A DNA stretch of 64,000 nucleotides from G965204755 sp965243415 (GTDB lineage Bacteria; Acidobacteriota; Vicinamibacteria; Marinacidobacterales; Marinacidobacteraceae), in assembly GCA_965243415.1 (NCBI GenBank), contig OZ251549.1:3472001-3536000 (forward strand). Reading direction: 5' to 3'. The notes under the pieces were generated by a model, which had not been told where the DNA came from, did no database searches, and worked only from the letters and a program-made list of their open reading frames with translations. Positions within the stretch are counted from its first letter, which is position 1, and every line of letters begins with the position of its first letter. A program made the translations under genes and the position numbers. Positions 1 through 8,174 of the stretch are shown here, piece after piece.

Positions 1-180
1 CGGCCCGAAGAGATCCGCTTCGGGGTATGGAGGAAGGGGGAAGTGTCGGAAGGCGTGGCCGGCACTTTGGTGCGGATGGCGGAGGGTCAGAGCACGACCC
101 ACGAATTGACGAAGAGCGTGCCGGCCCTGAGCCCGATCGAAGAATTGCCCGACTGGGTACGGGAAACGCTTATCGGCTGA
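1..180 (+). CDS. C-terminal end of an unidentified protein (partial)
   Basis: A reading frame is open from base 1 to a TGA at 178-180 and encodes the last 59 residues of a protein that begins outside the window. The fragment is hydrophilic, with a charged stretch around VWRKGEVSEG and the ending PDWVRETLIG. Its codon use (third-position G/C) matches neighbouring genes. No domain is recognisable in so short a piece. It converges with the membrane protein ending at 233; the 52-base gap contains the G/C palindrome GGCGGCGGCGCCGCC, which could act as a shared terminator. Confidence 0.5.
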   Translation, partial: RPEEIRFGVWRKGEVSEGVAGTLVRMAEGQSTTHELTKSVPALSPIEELPDWVRETLIG

Positions 181-232
181 CTTCTCCGTCGCCCGGGGGC
201 GGCGGCGCCGCCGGTCCAGCCATGGCCGGCGC

Positions 233-3200
233 TCAGCGGACCGATTCGCCGCGCCAGGTCTGTTCGTAGGAGCCGTCGCCCCGGCGCCGGAACTGGCCGG
301 TGCGGAGGGAACCGATCTCGTACACCGGGAGCGGCGCCGCCGCCAGGCATCTCCCCTCCCCGCGAACCGCGTAGTCCGCGAAGTCGAAGTCGAGGTTGTC
401 GAACCCGTGCGGCTGCCGCTCCTCGGTCAGGTCCCGCCGGTCGACGGGGCGGATATGCAGGAAGAACGGGTCTTCCCGGTCCGCCGGGTCGCAACCGTCC
501 CGGACATAGACCAGCCAGTTCCGCAGCCGGTACACCTCGAAACGGGAGCGGATCGCCGGCGCCCCGGCTTCCCGGATCAGGCTCTCGAACGAATCGTCGT
601 AGGCGGCGCGGTCGTAGAGGAAGAATTCCCGGTTCGCCCGCGTGAGCAGCCCCCGTTCCGGCTCCCGCGCCTCCCCGATCACGAAGTCCGCCAGGCCGCG
701 CTGCTCCGGCCGTTCGACGAGGACGCGCCCCGGCAGGTAGAAGGCCACCGCGTTCCTTCCGCCGAAGGCCTCGGCGGCGAACGGATCCCCGGGAACGAAC
801 ACCGCCCCCCCCTCGGTGAACCGGCGCATCGCCTCGAAGTCCTCGAGTACCCGCTCCTGCAGAGCGGCGGCCGGCGCGTCGTACCCGGCGGCGGACACCC
901 GGTCGCGGGACACGAGGAAAACCCCGACGGCGAAGGCGGCGAAGTACGGGACAGCGGCGCCGCCCGCATACCGGCGCAGGAGGAGCAGGCCCAGCGAGAA
1001 GAATGCCAGCGGTATCCCGAAGTGGTACAGGGCCTCCAAGTCGCTGTCGGCGGTTGCGGGCCACAGGGCGAGACCGCAGAACCCGGAGAGGCCCAGCACG
1101 GCGAGCAGGGCGCCGTGGGGGACGAAGAAGGCGCCGACGAGCGCGGCGAGCGTCGCCAGCGCGCCGAACCCGACGAGAACCGCGGAGACACCCCCCTCGG
1201 TCACCCGGTCCAGCGCGTTCCGCTGATCGGTGAAAGCGAACGGAACCGTCAACGCGCCGATCCGCCGGAGTTGCCCGCGGAGAACCGGTTCCGGCTCCGC
1301 CGGCGAGTCGTCGGACGCGGCGTCCCCTTCCCCGGAGAGCGCAGCGGCCGGCCCGGCCCGGTCTGCCGCCACCGCCCCGACCGACGCGGACGCCGTCGCC
1401 CGCCGCTCCGCGCTCGAGGCGAAGTACTCGCTCCCCGCATTCAGGCCGGACAGCGCGGCGCCGAACCCCAGCGCGAAGACCCCGAGAAGCGAAACCCGGC
1501 TGCGGAACGCCGCGCGAACCCCTTCCCGGACGGCCCCTGCGCCCGGCCCCCCGCCCGCCGGCAGCGCCCGGACTTCCCGGGTTCGCCGCCGCCCCGCCGC
1601 CGTCATCCCCAACGCGACGAACGGCAGGAGCAGCGCATAGGTCTGCCATCCCAGCAGCAGGCCGAAACCGGTACCGACGACCGCCGGCCGGAATCGGTCC
1701 TCCCGCACGAAGACCACCAGGCCGCGGAAACAGAGCATCACCCCGAACAGCGCCGGCAGACCCTCGGTCGCGACCACTCCGCCGTGGCGCCAGGCGTACG
1801 CCGAGAACGCGAGCAGCGTCGCGGCGAACGCGATCCAGCGATGGGGAAGCAGCCGGCGGAGGGATGAGTACGCAAGGAACAGGATTCCCCCGAAGAACGC
1901 GATCATCAGCCATCGGGCCGCCTCCAGCGAAGCCGCCGGGCGGCCGCGGAAGGGAGCGGTCACCAACGCGAGCAGGCCGTCGCCGCCGAGCGGAAGCCGG
2001 TTGTCCCACTCGGCGACGACCGCCCCCTCCCGGTCCAGCGTCCGGCGGGAGAACCGCGCGAAGCCCTGTTCGGGGGAGAAACTCGCCGCGCGCGCCAGCG
2101 TGTCGAAGGACCTCGGATCGTCGGGGGGCGCCCGGAGGAAACCGCCGCGTCCGCTGCCCAGGAGGATCACCGTTACCAGACAGGATCCGAGCGCGACGAG
2201 CGGCGCCCGCCGGGGGCCCCCGAGGAGACCGGCCACCGCCGCCCCGCCGCGGCGGACGATCTCCGGCGCGCGCTCCCACGAGGGGTCGAGCATTCGCCAC
2301 AGGCGCCGCCCCAGGACGACGAGGAGCGCGGCCAGGGCGACGGCCAGCCAGGGGAGCGGGAACAGCAGCACCTCGTGGAGATAACGGATGTAGTTGACGG
2401 TCGCCGCCGCGCCGAGGACGACCGGGACGTACCAGAAACGCGGGAACCAGAAGGCGAGAACGATGCTGAGGACTTCCGCCGGGAAGAAGTAGCGGTCATG
2501 CATCTTCGGCAGGATGAAGGGCATGAGGAGGACCGAGAAACTCGCGAGGAACACGATGAGCCCCGGCGTCAGCCGCGCGCGGCTCGAACGGACGACCAGA
2601 GCCGCGGCCACGACGACCCCTACGGCGAGCACCGAGAACAGCGGATACGCGTCGTACCAGGACTCCGGCAGCCACATATAGAGATTCGGCGCCTGCATGG
2701 TGAGCCGCGTGGCCCGGCCGGCCTGGTTCACATAGATCAGCAGCAGATCGACCAGGGGTCTTCCCAGGAACCACGCCGGCAGGAGCAACGAGAACCAGAC
2801 CACCGGCGTCGCGAGGAAGGAGCGCCAGTCCACCGCTCGTTTCGCCAGCAACCACAGGAACAGGGGAGCGAGGAAAACGGCCTGCAACTTGACGGAGACG
2901 GCGAGCCCGAAGGCCGCGAACGCCCCGACCTGCCGTCCGGCGAGCAGGAAGTAGAGGCACGCGACGAGAAAGGCGGTGTAGATGGAGTCCGCCTGGCCCC
3001 ACATGGCGCCGTTCAGGACCACCGTCGGCGCGAAGAGCGCGGCCAGCCCCGCCAGGACCGGTTTCATCTTCGATTCCGGGTACCGCCGGCCGACGCATTT
3101 GCCGACGAAGAACGCCAGCAGGAAGTCGAAGACGATGGAGACCGACTTGATCGCGAACAGGTCCGGGAGCCAGGACAGGTAGGCCGAGGCGCCCGCCAGC

Positions 3201-3472
3201 AGGTAGAAGTAGGGAGGGTTGTAGAGGTGGATGTCGTAACGCAGTCGGTCGAAACCGTTGGCGACGAGGAAGTCCCACGCCACGAAGAGGTTCCGGGCGT
3301 CGGGCGATTCGAACGGCAGCAGCGGCCAGCGGATCGCGAGCGCCCCGAGGACGCCGAGGACCGCCAGCGCGAGGGGTCCGCGCCGTTGCAGGAAGCCCCG
3401 CCCGGCGGCGCGTTCCGCCTCCGCCGACGCTCCGGACTCGGCCGGGCCCGCTCCGCCGCGCGTTCCGTTCAC
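233..3472 (-). CDS. Large GT-C-type membrane glycosyltransferase with C-terminal repeat module
   Basis: A 1079-residue polytopic membrane protein with a GTG start. The N-terminal half (about 30-400) looks like a GT-C fold glycosyltransferase of the GT87/PIG-M-like type. It has a long first extracytoplasmic loop with FESPDARNLFVAWDFL and YNPPYFYLLAG, then many hydrophobic helices. A second hydrophobic block (about 420-700) starts with another loop containing EWDNRLPLGGDG, so the protein resembles two membrane glycosyltransferase units joined. A soluble tail follows. Its last ~95 residues hold a module with FFLHIRP, GFDNLDFDF and a terminal RTGQ motif, also present twice in the next gene upstream (3542-5920). 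Such enzymes move sugars from lipid-phosphate donors outside the cytoplasmic membrane. The substrate cannot be read from the sequence. The two genes are 69 bp apart and probably co-transcribed. Confidence 0.72.
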   Translation of the reverse strand: MNGTRGGAGPAESGASAEAERAAGRGFLQRRGPLALAVLGVLGALAIRWPLLPFESPDARNLFVAWDFLVANGFDRLRYDIHLYNPPYFYLLAGASAYLSWLPDLFAIKSVSIVFDFLLAFFVGKCVGRRYPESKMKPVLAGLAALFAPTVVLNGAMWGQADSIYTAFLVACLYFLLAGRQVGAFAAFGLAVSVKLQAVFLAPLFLWLLAKRAVDWRSFLATPVVWFSLLLPAWFLGRPLVDLLLIYVNQAGRATRLTMQAPNLYMWLPESWYDAYPLFSVLAVGVVVAAALVVRSSRARLTPGLIVFLASFSVLLMPFILPKMHDRYFFPAEVLSIVLAFWFPRFWYVPVVLGAAATVNYIRYLHEVLLFPLPWLAVALAALLVVLGRRLWRMLDPSWERAPEIVRRGGAAVAGLLGGPRRAPLVALGSCLVTVILLGSGRGGFLRAPPDDPRSFDTLARAASFSPEQGFARFSRRTLDREGAVVAEWDNRLPLGGDGLLALVTAPFRGRPAASLEAARWLMIAFFGGILFLAYSSLRRLLPHRWIAFAATLLAFSAYAWRHGGVVATEGLPALFGVMLCFRGLVVFVREDRFRPAVVGTGFGLLLGWQTYALLLPFVALGMTAAGRRRTREVRALPAGGGPGAGAVREGVRAAFRSRVSLLGVFALGFGAALSGLNAGSEYFASSAERRATASASVGAVAADRAGPAAALSGEGDAASDDSPAEPEPVLRGQLRRIGALTVPFAFTDQRNALDRVTEGGVSAVLVGFGALATLAALVGAFFVPHGALLAVLGLSGFCGLALWPATADSDLEALYHFGIPLAFFSLGLLLLRRYAGGAAVPYFAAFAVGVFLVSRDRVSAAGYDAPAAALQERVLEDFEAMRRFTEGGAVFVPGDPFAAEAFGGRNAVAFYLPGRVLVERPEQRGLADFVIGEAREPERGLLTRANREFFLYDRAAYDDSFESLIREAGAPAIRSRFEVYRLRNWLVYVRDGCDPADREDPFFLHIRPVDRRDLTEERQPHGFDNLDFDFADYAVRGEGRCLAAAPLPVYEIGSLRTGQFRRRGDGSYEQTWRGESVR

Positions 3473-3541
3473 CGTTCCCGGCTCCGACGCGACGAGGAGC
3501 CGCCCCCCTCTTCCTTCATACCGACTCGAGCGAGGCCCCGG

Positions 3542-5920
3542 TCACTCGCCGCCGGCGCCGCCCGGGGGAGGCGCCGGGATCTCCACGCTCCACGAGTCCT
3601 CCCCGGCCCATTGCCCGGTCCGGATACGGCCGACCTCCGCGGGCAGCGGCACGAGCGCGAGGCATCGTCCATCCTCGACGAGGCCATGCTCCGCGAAGTC
3701 GAAGTCCCGGTTCTCGAAGTCGTCCGGCCCCGGCTCCGCTGAAGACGCGGTTTCCACCGGCCGGTACACATGCAGGAAGAACCGGTGTTCGACCCGTTCC
3801 TCCGAGCACGGCTCCCGCAGGTAGAGGAGTTCGGTTCCGTCACGCCAGAGGTCGAACTCGGAACGCGCCGACGGCTCCCCCCGGACGCCGGAGGCGAGGG
3901 ACCGGTATGCGGACTCGACCCGGCCGCGGAACCGATCGAGGTCGAGCCGCAGCGCGCCTCTCCAGAGGGAATCGTTACCCGAGGTCCACTGGCCGGTCCG
4001 GACGCGGGTGAGGTCGTAGTCCGGAAGCGGAACGAGCGCCACGCACTTCCCGTCCAGCACCCTTCCGTATCGACGGAACTCGAAGTCCCAGTTCTCGAAA
4101 CCGTAGCGGCGCCGCTCCGCCGGAAGATCCTCCGGATCCACGGCGAAGAAGTGCAGCAGGAACCGCGCCTCGATCTCCTCCCGGGAACAGGGTTCCTTCA
4201 CGTACGCGATCGTCCCCTCCCGGACATACAGGTCGAAGGTCGAGCGGAGGGCGGCCCCGCCCCACTCCCCCGCAGCGATGGCGTCGTATGCGCTCCGATA
4301 GGGGGCCGCGACGCTCCCGATCACTTCCGCGGCGTTCGGGATCAGGAACAGGTCCGTATCCCCCTCCCCGAACACCACCGGTTCCACTTCCAGTCGCTCG
4401 TCCCATTCCTCGCGCACCAGCACGGCCAGTTCCTTCTCGTAGCGGAACGGGAGAGCCATCCAGATCCGGCCGCGGACTTCGCCGGTGTCCGCGATCTCCC
4501 GGAGGGCCCGGACGCACTCCGCCTTGGATCGCCAGCAGCTCGCGTTCCCGAGGTGGTAGCGGCCGGCGGACGGCGGATCGTGGAACCGGAGCGCCGGAAT
4601 CACCGCCCGCGAAACGAAGACCAGGTCGTCGGGGCCGGCGCTTTCCGCCAGGACCTCGAAGACTGCCTCGGCGGTGCCCGGGGTTCGGTACGGGTGCGCG
4701 CGCCCGATCGCGCCGGCGCCGACGAACGCGATCCCCGCTACGGCGGCGCCGAACAGGAGCGGCCGCGCCGCCGGCCGGCGGAGGCGCCCGGAAAGCCGGT
4801 CCGGCGCGGACGCGAGAACGACCCCGGCCATGACGAAGACCACCGGTCCCAGATAGACGCACTGCCGGATGGCGCCCAGCGGGTAGAGCCGCAGGACCGC
4901 GGCGGCGGCGGCGATGCCGAGCGAAAGCGCGAAGAGCCGGACGACGGTGTCCGCGGAATCGCGCCGCTCGGCGGAGGCGCTCCCGCGAAGCCCGAAACCG
5001 AGGAACAGGGCCGCGACTCCCGCCCCGACCACCGTCGTCAAGTGCCCCGAGAGCAACTCCCAAGTTCTCAGGCCGACGAATTCCAGGATCGCCCCGAGAT
5101 CGTTCCAGACTCCCGAGTAGTAGTTCCAGGGGACATGGAGCATGACCATCCCGGTCGCCGGCCCGCCGGGCGCGATCTGGTGGCGTACGGTCAACAGGTA
5201 ACTGAAGACCGTTGCCGCGGCGAACGCGAGCAGGGGCGCGCCCAGGCGGCGGCGCCCCCGGATCCAGTTCCCCGGCCCTCGGCCCTCCGGGGTGCCTCCT
5301 TCCGGCGCGCCCCGATCGCCGGGCGCCAGGACGGCGGTACCGAGAACGGCGGCGCCGAAGAGCACCAGGCCGTACTGGAGCAGGGGCCCGACGAAGAGGC
5401 CCGCGGTCAGCATCTTCACGCGTCCGTCGCTGCGGTATCGCAGCAGGCCGACGATCAGCAGGGCCGCCAGGAGCGCGTCCACCGAGTACTCGCGCGCGCC
5501 CTGGCCCGCCGTGATCGCCGGCACGGAGACCGCCGCCAGCAGCGCCGCGAGGAACGCCGCCCGCCGGCTCAACCCGACGGTGGGTAACCACCAGAGCAGC
5601 ACGGCCACCGTGAGCACGCCGGCAGCGGCCGGCAGGAAGCGCACGCTGAAGTTCGAGGTCGCTGCCTGCTGCGCGAGCCGGAGCGCCAGCGGATACAGGA
5701 TCGGCGTACTGTTGAACCTTCGCGTGTTTTCGAGGACTTCGGACCACGAGCCCTGGCTGTTCAGCGCCGCCACCGCTTCGTCGTAGTCCAGCGACTGCTC
5801 CGAGATGCCGTGGAACCGGAGCGCCGCGGCGACGACCACGAGCGCGACCCCGGCGGCGAGAAAGCCTCGCGCCCGGCGCCGAGCCGATGGCGGGGAGGCG
5901 CCCCCGGCGACAACGGTCAC
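3542..5920 (-). CDS. GT39/PMT-like membrane glycosyltransferase with two C-terminal modules
   Basis: A 792-residue protein with a GTG start. It has one N-terminal membrane helix, then a loop with SLDYDEAVAALNSQG, the acidic D-E motif expected in the first extracytoplasmic loop of GT39/ArnT-like transferases. About ten more hydrophobic helices run to about residue 420. A soluble domain follows, then two copies of a ~95-residue module: first FLLHFFAV / GFENWDFEF / RTGQW, last FFLHVYRP / DFENRDFDF / RTGQW. Each copy keeps two Cys, an LH pair and a final RTGQ. The same module ends the neighbouring 1079-residue protein. The duplication is visible at protein level only, so it is not recent. The role is presumably transfer of a lipid-linked sugar to a cell-surface acceptor. 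The module may bind the acceptor or a glycan, which is inference. Confidence 0.75.
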   Translation of the reverse strand: MTVVAGGASPPSARRRARGFLAAGVALVVVAAALRFHGISEQSLDYDEAVAALNSQGSWSEVLENTRRFNSTPILYPLALRLAQQAATSNFSVRFLPAAAGVLTVAVLLWWLPTVGLSRRAAFLAALLAAVSVPAITAGQGAREYSVDALLAALLIVGLLRYRSDGRVKMLTAGLFVGPLLQYGLVLFGAAVLGTAVLAPGDRGAPEGGTPEGRGPGNWIRGRRRLGAPLLAFAAATVFSYLLTVRHQIAPGGPATGMVMLHVPWNYYSGVWNDLGAILEFVGLRTWELLSGHLTTVVGAGVAALFLGFGLRGSASAERRDSADTVVRLFALSLGIAAAAAVLRLYPLGAIRQCVYLGPVVFVMAGVVLASAPDRLSGRLRRPAARPLLFGAAVAGIAFVGAGAIGRAHPYRTPGTAEAVFEVLAESAGPDDLVFVSRAVIPALRFHDPPSAGRYHLGNASCWRSKAECVRALREIADTGEVRGRIWMALPFRYEKELAVLVREEWDERLEVEPVVFGEGDTDLFLIPNAAEVIGSVAAPYRSAYDAIAAGEWGGAALRSTFDLYVREGTIAYVKEPCSREEIEARFLLHFFAVDPEDLPAERRRYGFENWDFEFRRYGRVLDGKCVALVPLPDYDLTRVRTGQWTSGNDSLWRGALRLDLDRFRGRVESAYRSLASGVRGEPSARSEFDLWRDGTELLYLREPCSEERVEHRFFLHVYRPVETASSAEPGPDDFENRDFDFAEHGLVEDGRCLALVPLPAEVGRIRTGQWAGEDSWSVEIPAPPPGGAGGE

Positions 5921-6236
5921 TCTCCGTCACCGCCCGCCGGGGAAGGACCGTTCCCGAGAAGCCCGGCCCCCCGCGCACCGGGCCGGCGAACGAACCGGGG
6001 TCGCGGAAGGTCCCGCACTCCCGTCCGGGGCGACTCCCCGGCGCCCGACCCGGCCCGGACCACCCCCGAAGAGAGCGTCCGGTGTCCGTGTCGGTCGCGA
6101 ACCGCAGCGGTCACGATTCCACCACCGCCGGTTCCCCGCTGCGACCCTCCGACGCCGCGCGGCGCCATCGTCACCCCCCGAGCCCTCACCCTCGCGTCGG
6201 AAGGCAACGGCGCCCGCCAGAACCCCGGGGCAGCCC
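5921..6236. other. Intergenic region, no gene seen
   Basis: A 316-base stretch between the glycosyltransferase start and the DUF4276 stop. Frames through it give only Arg/Pro/Gly-rich shadow peptides. It should hold the promoter of the two glycosyltransferase genes, but I see no convincing -35/-10 pair or hairpin. Confidence 0.4.
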
Positions 6237-6839
6237 TCATGGGGCGGAGGGCGCTGTCGCGGGGGCGCCGCCGTTCCTCACCGCCTGAAGGAATCCCCGA
6301 AAACTCGGACTCCGCTCCTCGATGGCCTTGGGATCCAACGCCCGAGCGACTTCCCCGGAGACCCGGGAGGTGTAGAGACGGGAACGAAGCAGGCGCTTCA
6401 GTCGGCGTTTCGGATTCTCGATCTCGTCCGGACGGGAAGCATCCACCTTACGCAACGGGCCACCGAGATAGGCACTGAGTCCCCCGGCGTCCGCGAAGAA
6501 CCAAGACTCCAGATGCTGCTGTGCATAGGTGTAATGGACCGAACGCGTCATCTCGTCGGTGAGACGGGCCGGCAACCGGCGCCTCAGGTCTTCCAGTGCG
6601 TCCTCCGGAGTCTTGAGGTCGGTATCCACCAGAACGACGATCTTCGCCGGCCGTGCGTCCGGCCGCTCGTACCACACGGTGCGAATCAACTTCTCGACCA
6701 CTTCTACGGTGAGGTCCCGGTGGTGCGGCGGGATCCGTACGTCACCGGCTCGGATACCCTCTGCTCCGAGATGACCGAGGAGGACCGGCAGTGCCTGCTG
6801 TTCCGTGGCGCCCGACGCGATGACGACCACCTGCTTCAT
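6237..6839 (-). CDS. DUF4276-like protein, partner of the adjacent ATPase
   Basis: A 200-residue soluble protein. The N-terminus (VVVIASGATEQQALPVLLGHL), the acidic core KIVVLVDTDLKT and the QQHLESWFFAD motif fit the DUF4276 family, whose members have a TOPRIM-like arrangement of an early Glu, a central D-x-D and a later E-x-W segment. The start ATG (6837-6839) lies three bases after the TGA of the AAA ATPase, so the two are translated from one message. ATPase plus DUF4276 pairs occur widely and resemble OLD-type nucleases split into two chains. A role in DNA or RNA cleavage during phage defence is inference. An ordinary housekeeping function cannot be excluded. Confidence 0.6.
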   Translation of the reverse strand: MKQVVVIASGATEQQALPVLLGHLGAEGIRAGDVRIPPHHRDLTVEVVEKLIRTVWYERPDARPAKIVVLVDTDLKTPEDALEDLRRRLPARLTDEMTRSVHYTYAQQHLESWFFADAGGLSAYLGGPLRKVDASRPDEIENPKRRLKRLLRSRLYTSRVSGEVARALDPKAIEERSPSFRGFLQAVRNGGAPATAPSAP

Positions 6840-6842
6840 CGC

Positions 6843-7973
6843 TCAGAGGCTCCCGAAGCCCTTCGTCTCGTGGTATTCGCCGAGGCCGAACCCGGACTCC
6901 CGAAGTGCCGTTCGCACGCCGTCAGGATCCGGTTCACGGGCGACAGAGGTTCCGTTTTCGTCACGCCGGACGACACGCACCGCCTCCGGCTGGCCGAGGA
7001 TGTCCAAGAGCAGCGGAGAGTGGGTGGTGATCAGGAATTGTACGCGGTCCGAGGCGTCACGAACGAGATCCACCAGAGCCGACAGCGCCGCCGGATGGAC
7101 ATAGTTCTCCGGTTCCTCGATCCCGATGAGACTCGCCTCCGACGAAGCATGGAGGGCAACCAGCAGCGCCAACACCCGCAACGTCCCGCTGGAGGCGCCG
7201 ATCTGGTGGACCGGAAATCGAAGGCCGGGCTCGCCCTGCACGAAATAGAACCGCCCGTCGTGCTCCCGGGGCTCGATGCTCTCCGGGAGCCCGAGCAGGG
7301 CCCTGGCGGCGGCGACGATGTCGTCGAACATCGAAGGCGCCGACTCCCTGAGCGCGTGGAGCGTCCGCGCCAGGTTGCGCCCGTACGGATCCAGCCGGTC
7401 GGAGTCCGTCTCGAATCGGTCGTGTCGAAGCAGATAGGGATTCGGGTCGAAAAAGCCCCACCCGCGGACGAAGGCGGCGATGCCGCGGCCGGGGAAAGCG
7501 GCGTTCGCCGACGCCGACGCCAGAGCGCACGCCGTGGACGCCTGGTCGAGCGCCACGCGGTCGCGCTCGTCGCCCGACCACCACCATCCCTTCCCCTCCT
7601 CGGCCTCCAGGATCTTCGCCGGCGGCGCCGACGCGGAGGCGATTTCCACCGTCTCCCTCACGACGAACTCGTAACCGCGACGATCGAGACGGAGGTCCCA
7701 CGCATAGTTCCTCTCGTCCGCGACCAACTCGACACGGACACCGACCGACGCCGAGTGTTCCCCCTTCCACGCCAGGTGGACGATGCCTCCGCGCGCGCCG
7801 ATCGGTTGGTCGAAACCGCCCGGCTGTACGGCTTCGTGCACGAACCGCAGGGCGTCGAGAATCGTGCTCTTCCCGGAAGCGTTCGCCCCGATGAAGACAT
7901 TCAGATCCTCCAGGTCGAAGACCTGGTCCCGAATGCTCCGGTAATTCCGGAGGGTGAGGGTTCGCAGTTTCAT
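6843..7973 (-). CDS. SMC/RecF-like AAA ATPase (AAA_21 type)
   Basis: A 376-residue ATPase. I chose the ATG at 7971-7973, which gives the standard start MKLRTLTLRNYRSI, over a longer frame with an Arg/Pro lead. Walker A is GANASGKST (29-37). Near the C-terminus come GIEEPENYVHP (Walker B, with the Glu-Glu pair of ABC-type ATPases) and LITTHSPLLLDIL (switch His). These elements place it with the predicted AAA_21/OLD-like ATPases. There is no attached nuclease domain; the downstream DUF4276 gene probably supplies that activity. The pair stands alone, with SppA on one side and glycosyltransferases on the other, and no integrase nearby. Confidence 0.75.
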   Translation of the reverse strand: MKLRTLTLRNYRSIRDQVFDLEDLNVFIGANASGKSTILDALRFVHEAVQPGGFDQPIGARGGIVHLAWKGEHSASVGVRVELVADERNYAWDLRLDRRGYEFVVRETVEIASASAPPAKILEAEEGKGWWWSGDERDRVALDQASTACALASASANAAFPGRGIAAFVRGWGFFDPNPYLLRHDRFETDSDRLDPYGRNLARTLHALRESAPSMFDDIVAAARALLGLPESIEPREHDGRFYFVQGEPGLRFPVHQIGASSGTLRVLALLVALHASSEASLIGIEEPENYVHPAALSALVDLVRDASDRVQFLITTHSPLLLDILGQPEAVRVVRRDENGTSVAREPDPDGVRTALRESGFGLGEYHETKGFGSL

Positions 7974-8174
7974 CGGCGCCGGACCTCGCCGTCGCCGGCA
8001 TGGCAAACGCCCGATTCGTAAGCGACCGACGCCACCGGACGACGGACGCCGCGCCTTTCGTTCGACCCGGCCCGCTCCCCGGCGCGGGAACCGGGGACCG
8101 CCGCCGGCGGGCGGGAGGCCGGAGCGCGCGGGGCGGAGGAACCGGGTTCGGCCATCGGCGGCGCGGAGGCGCGG

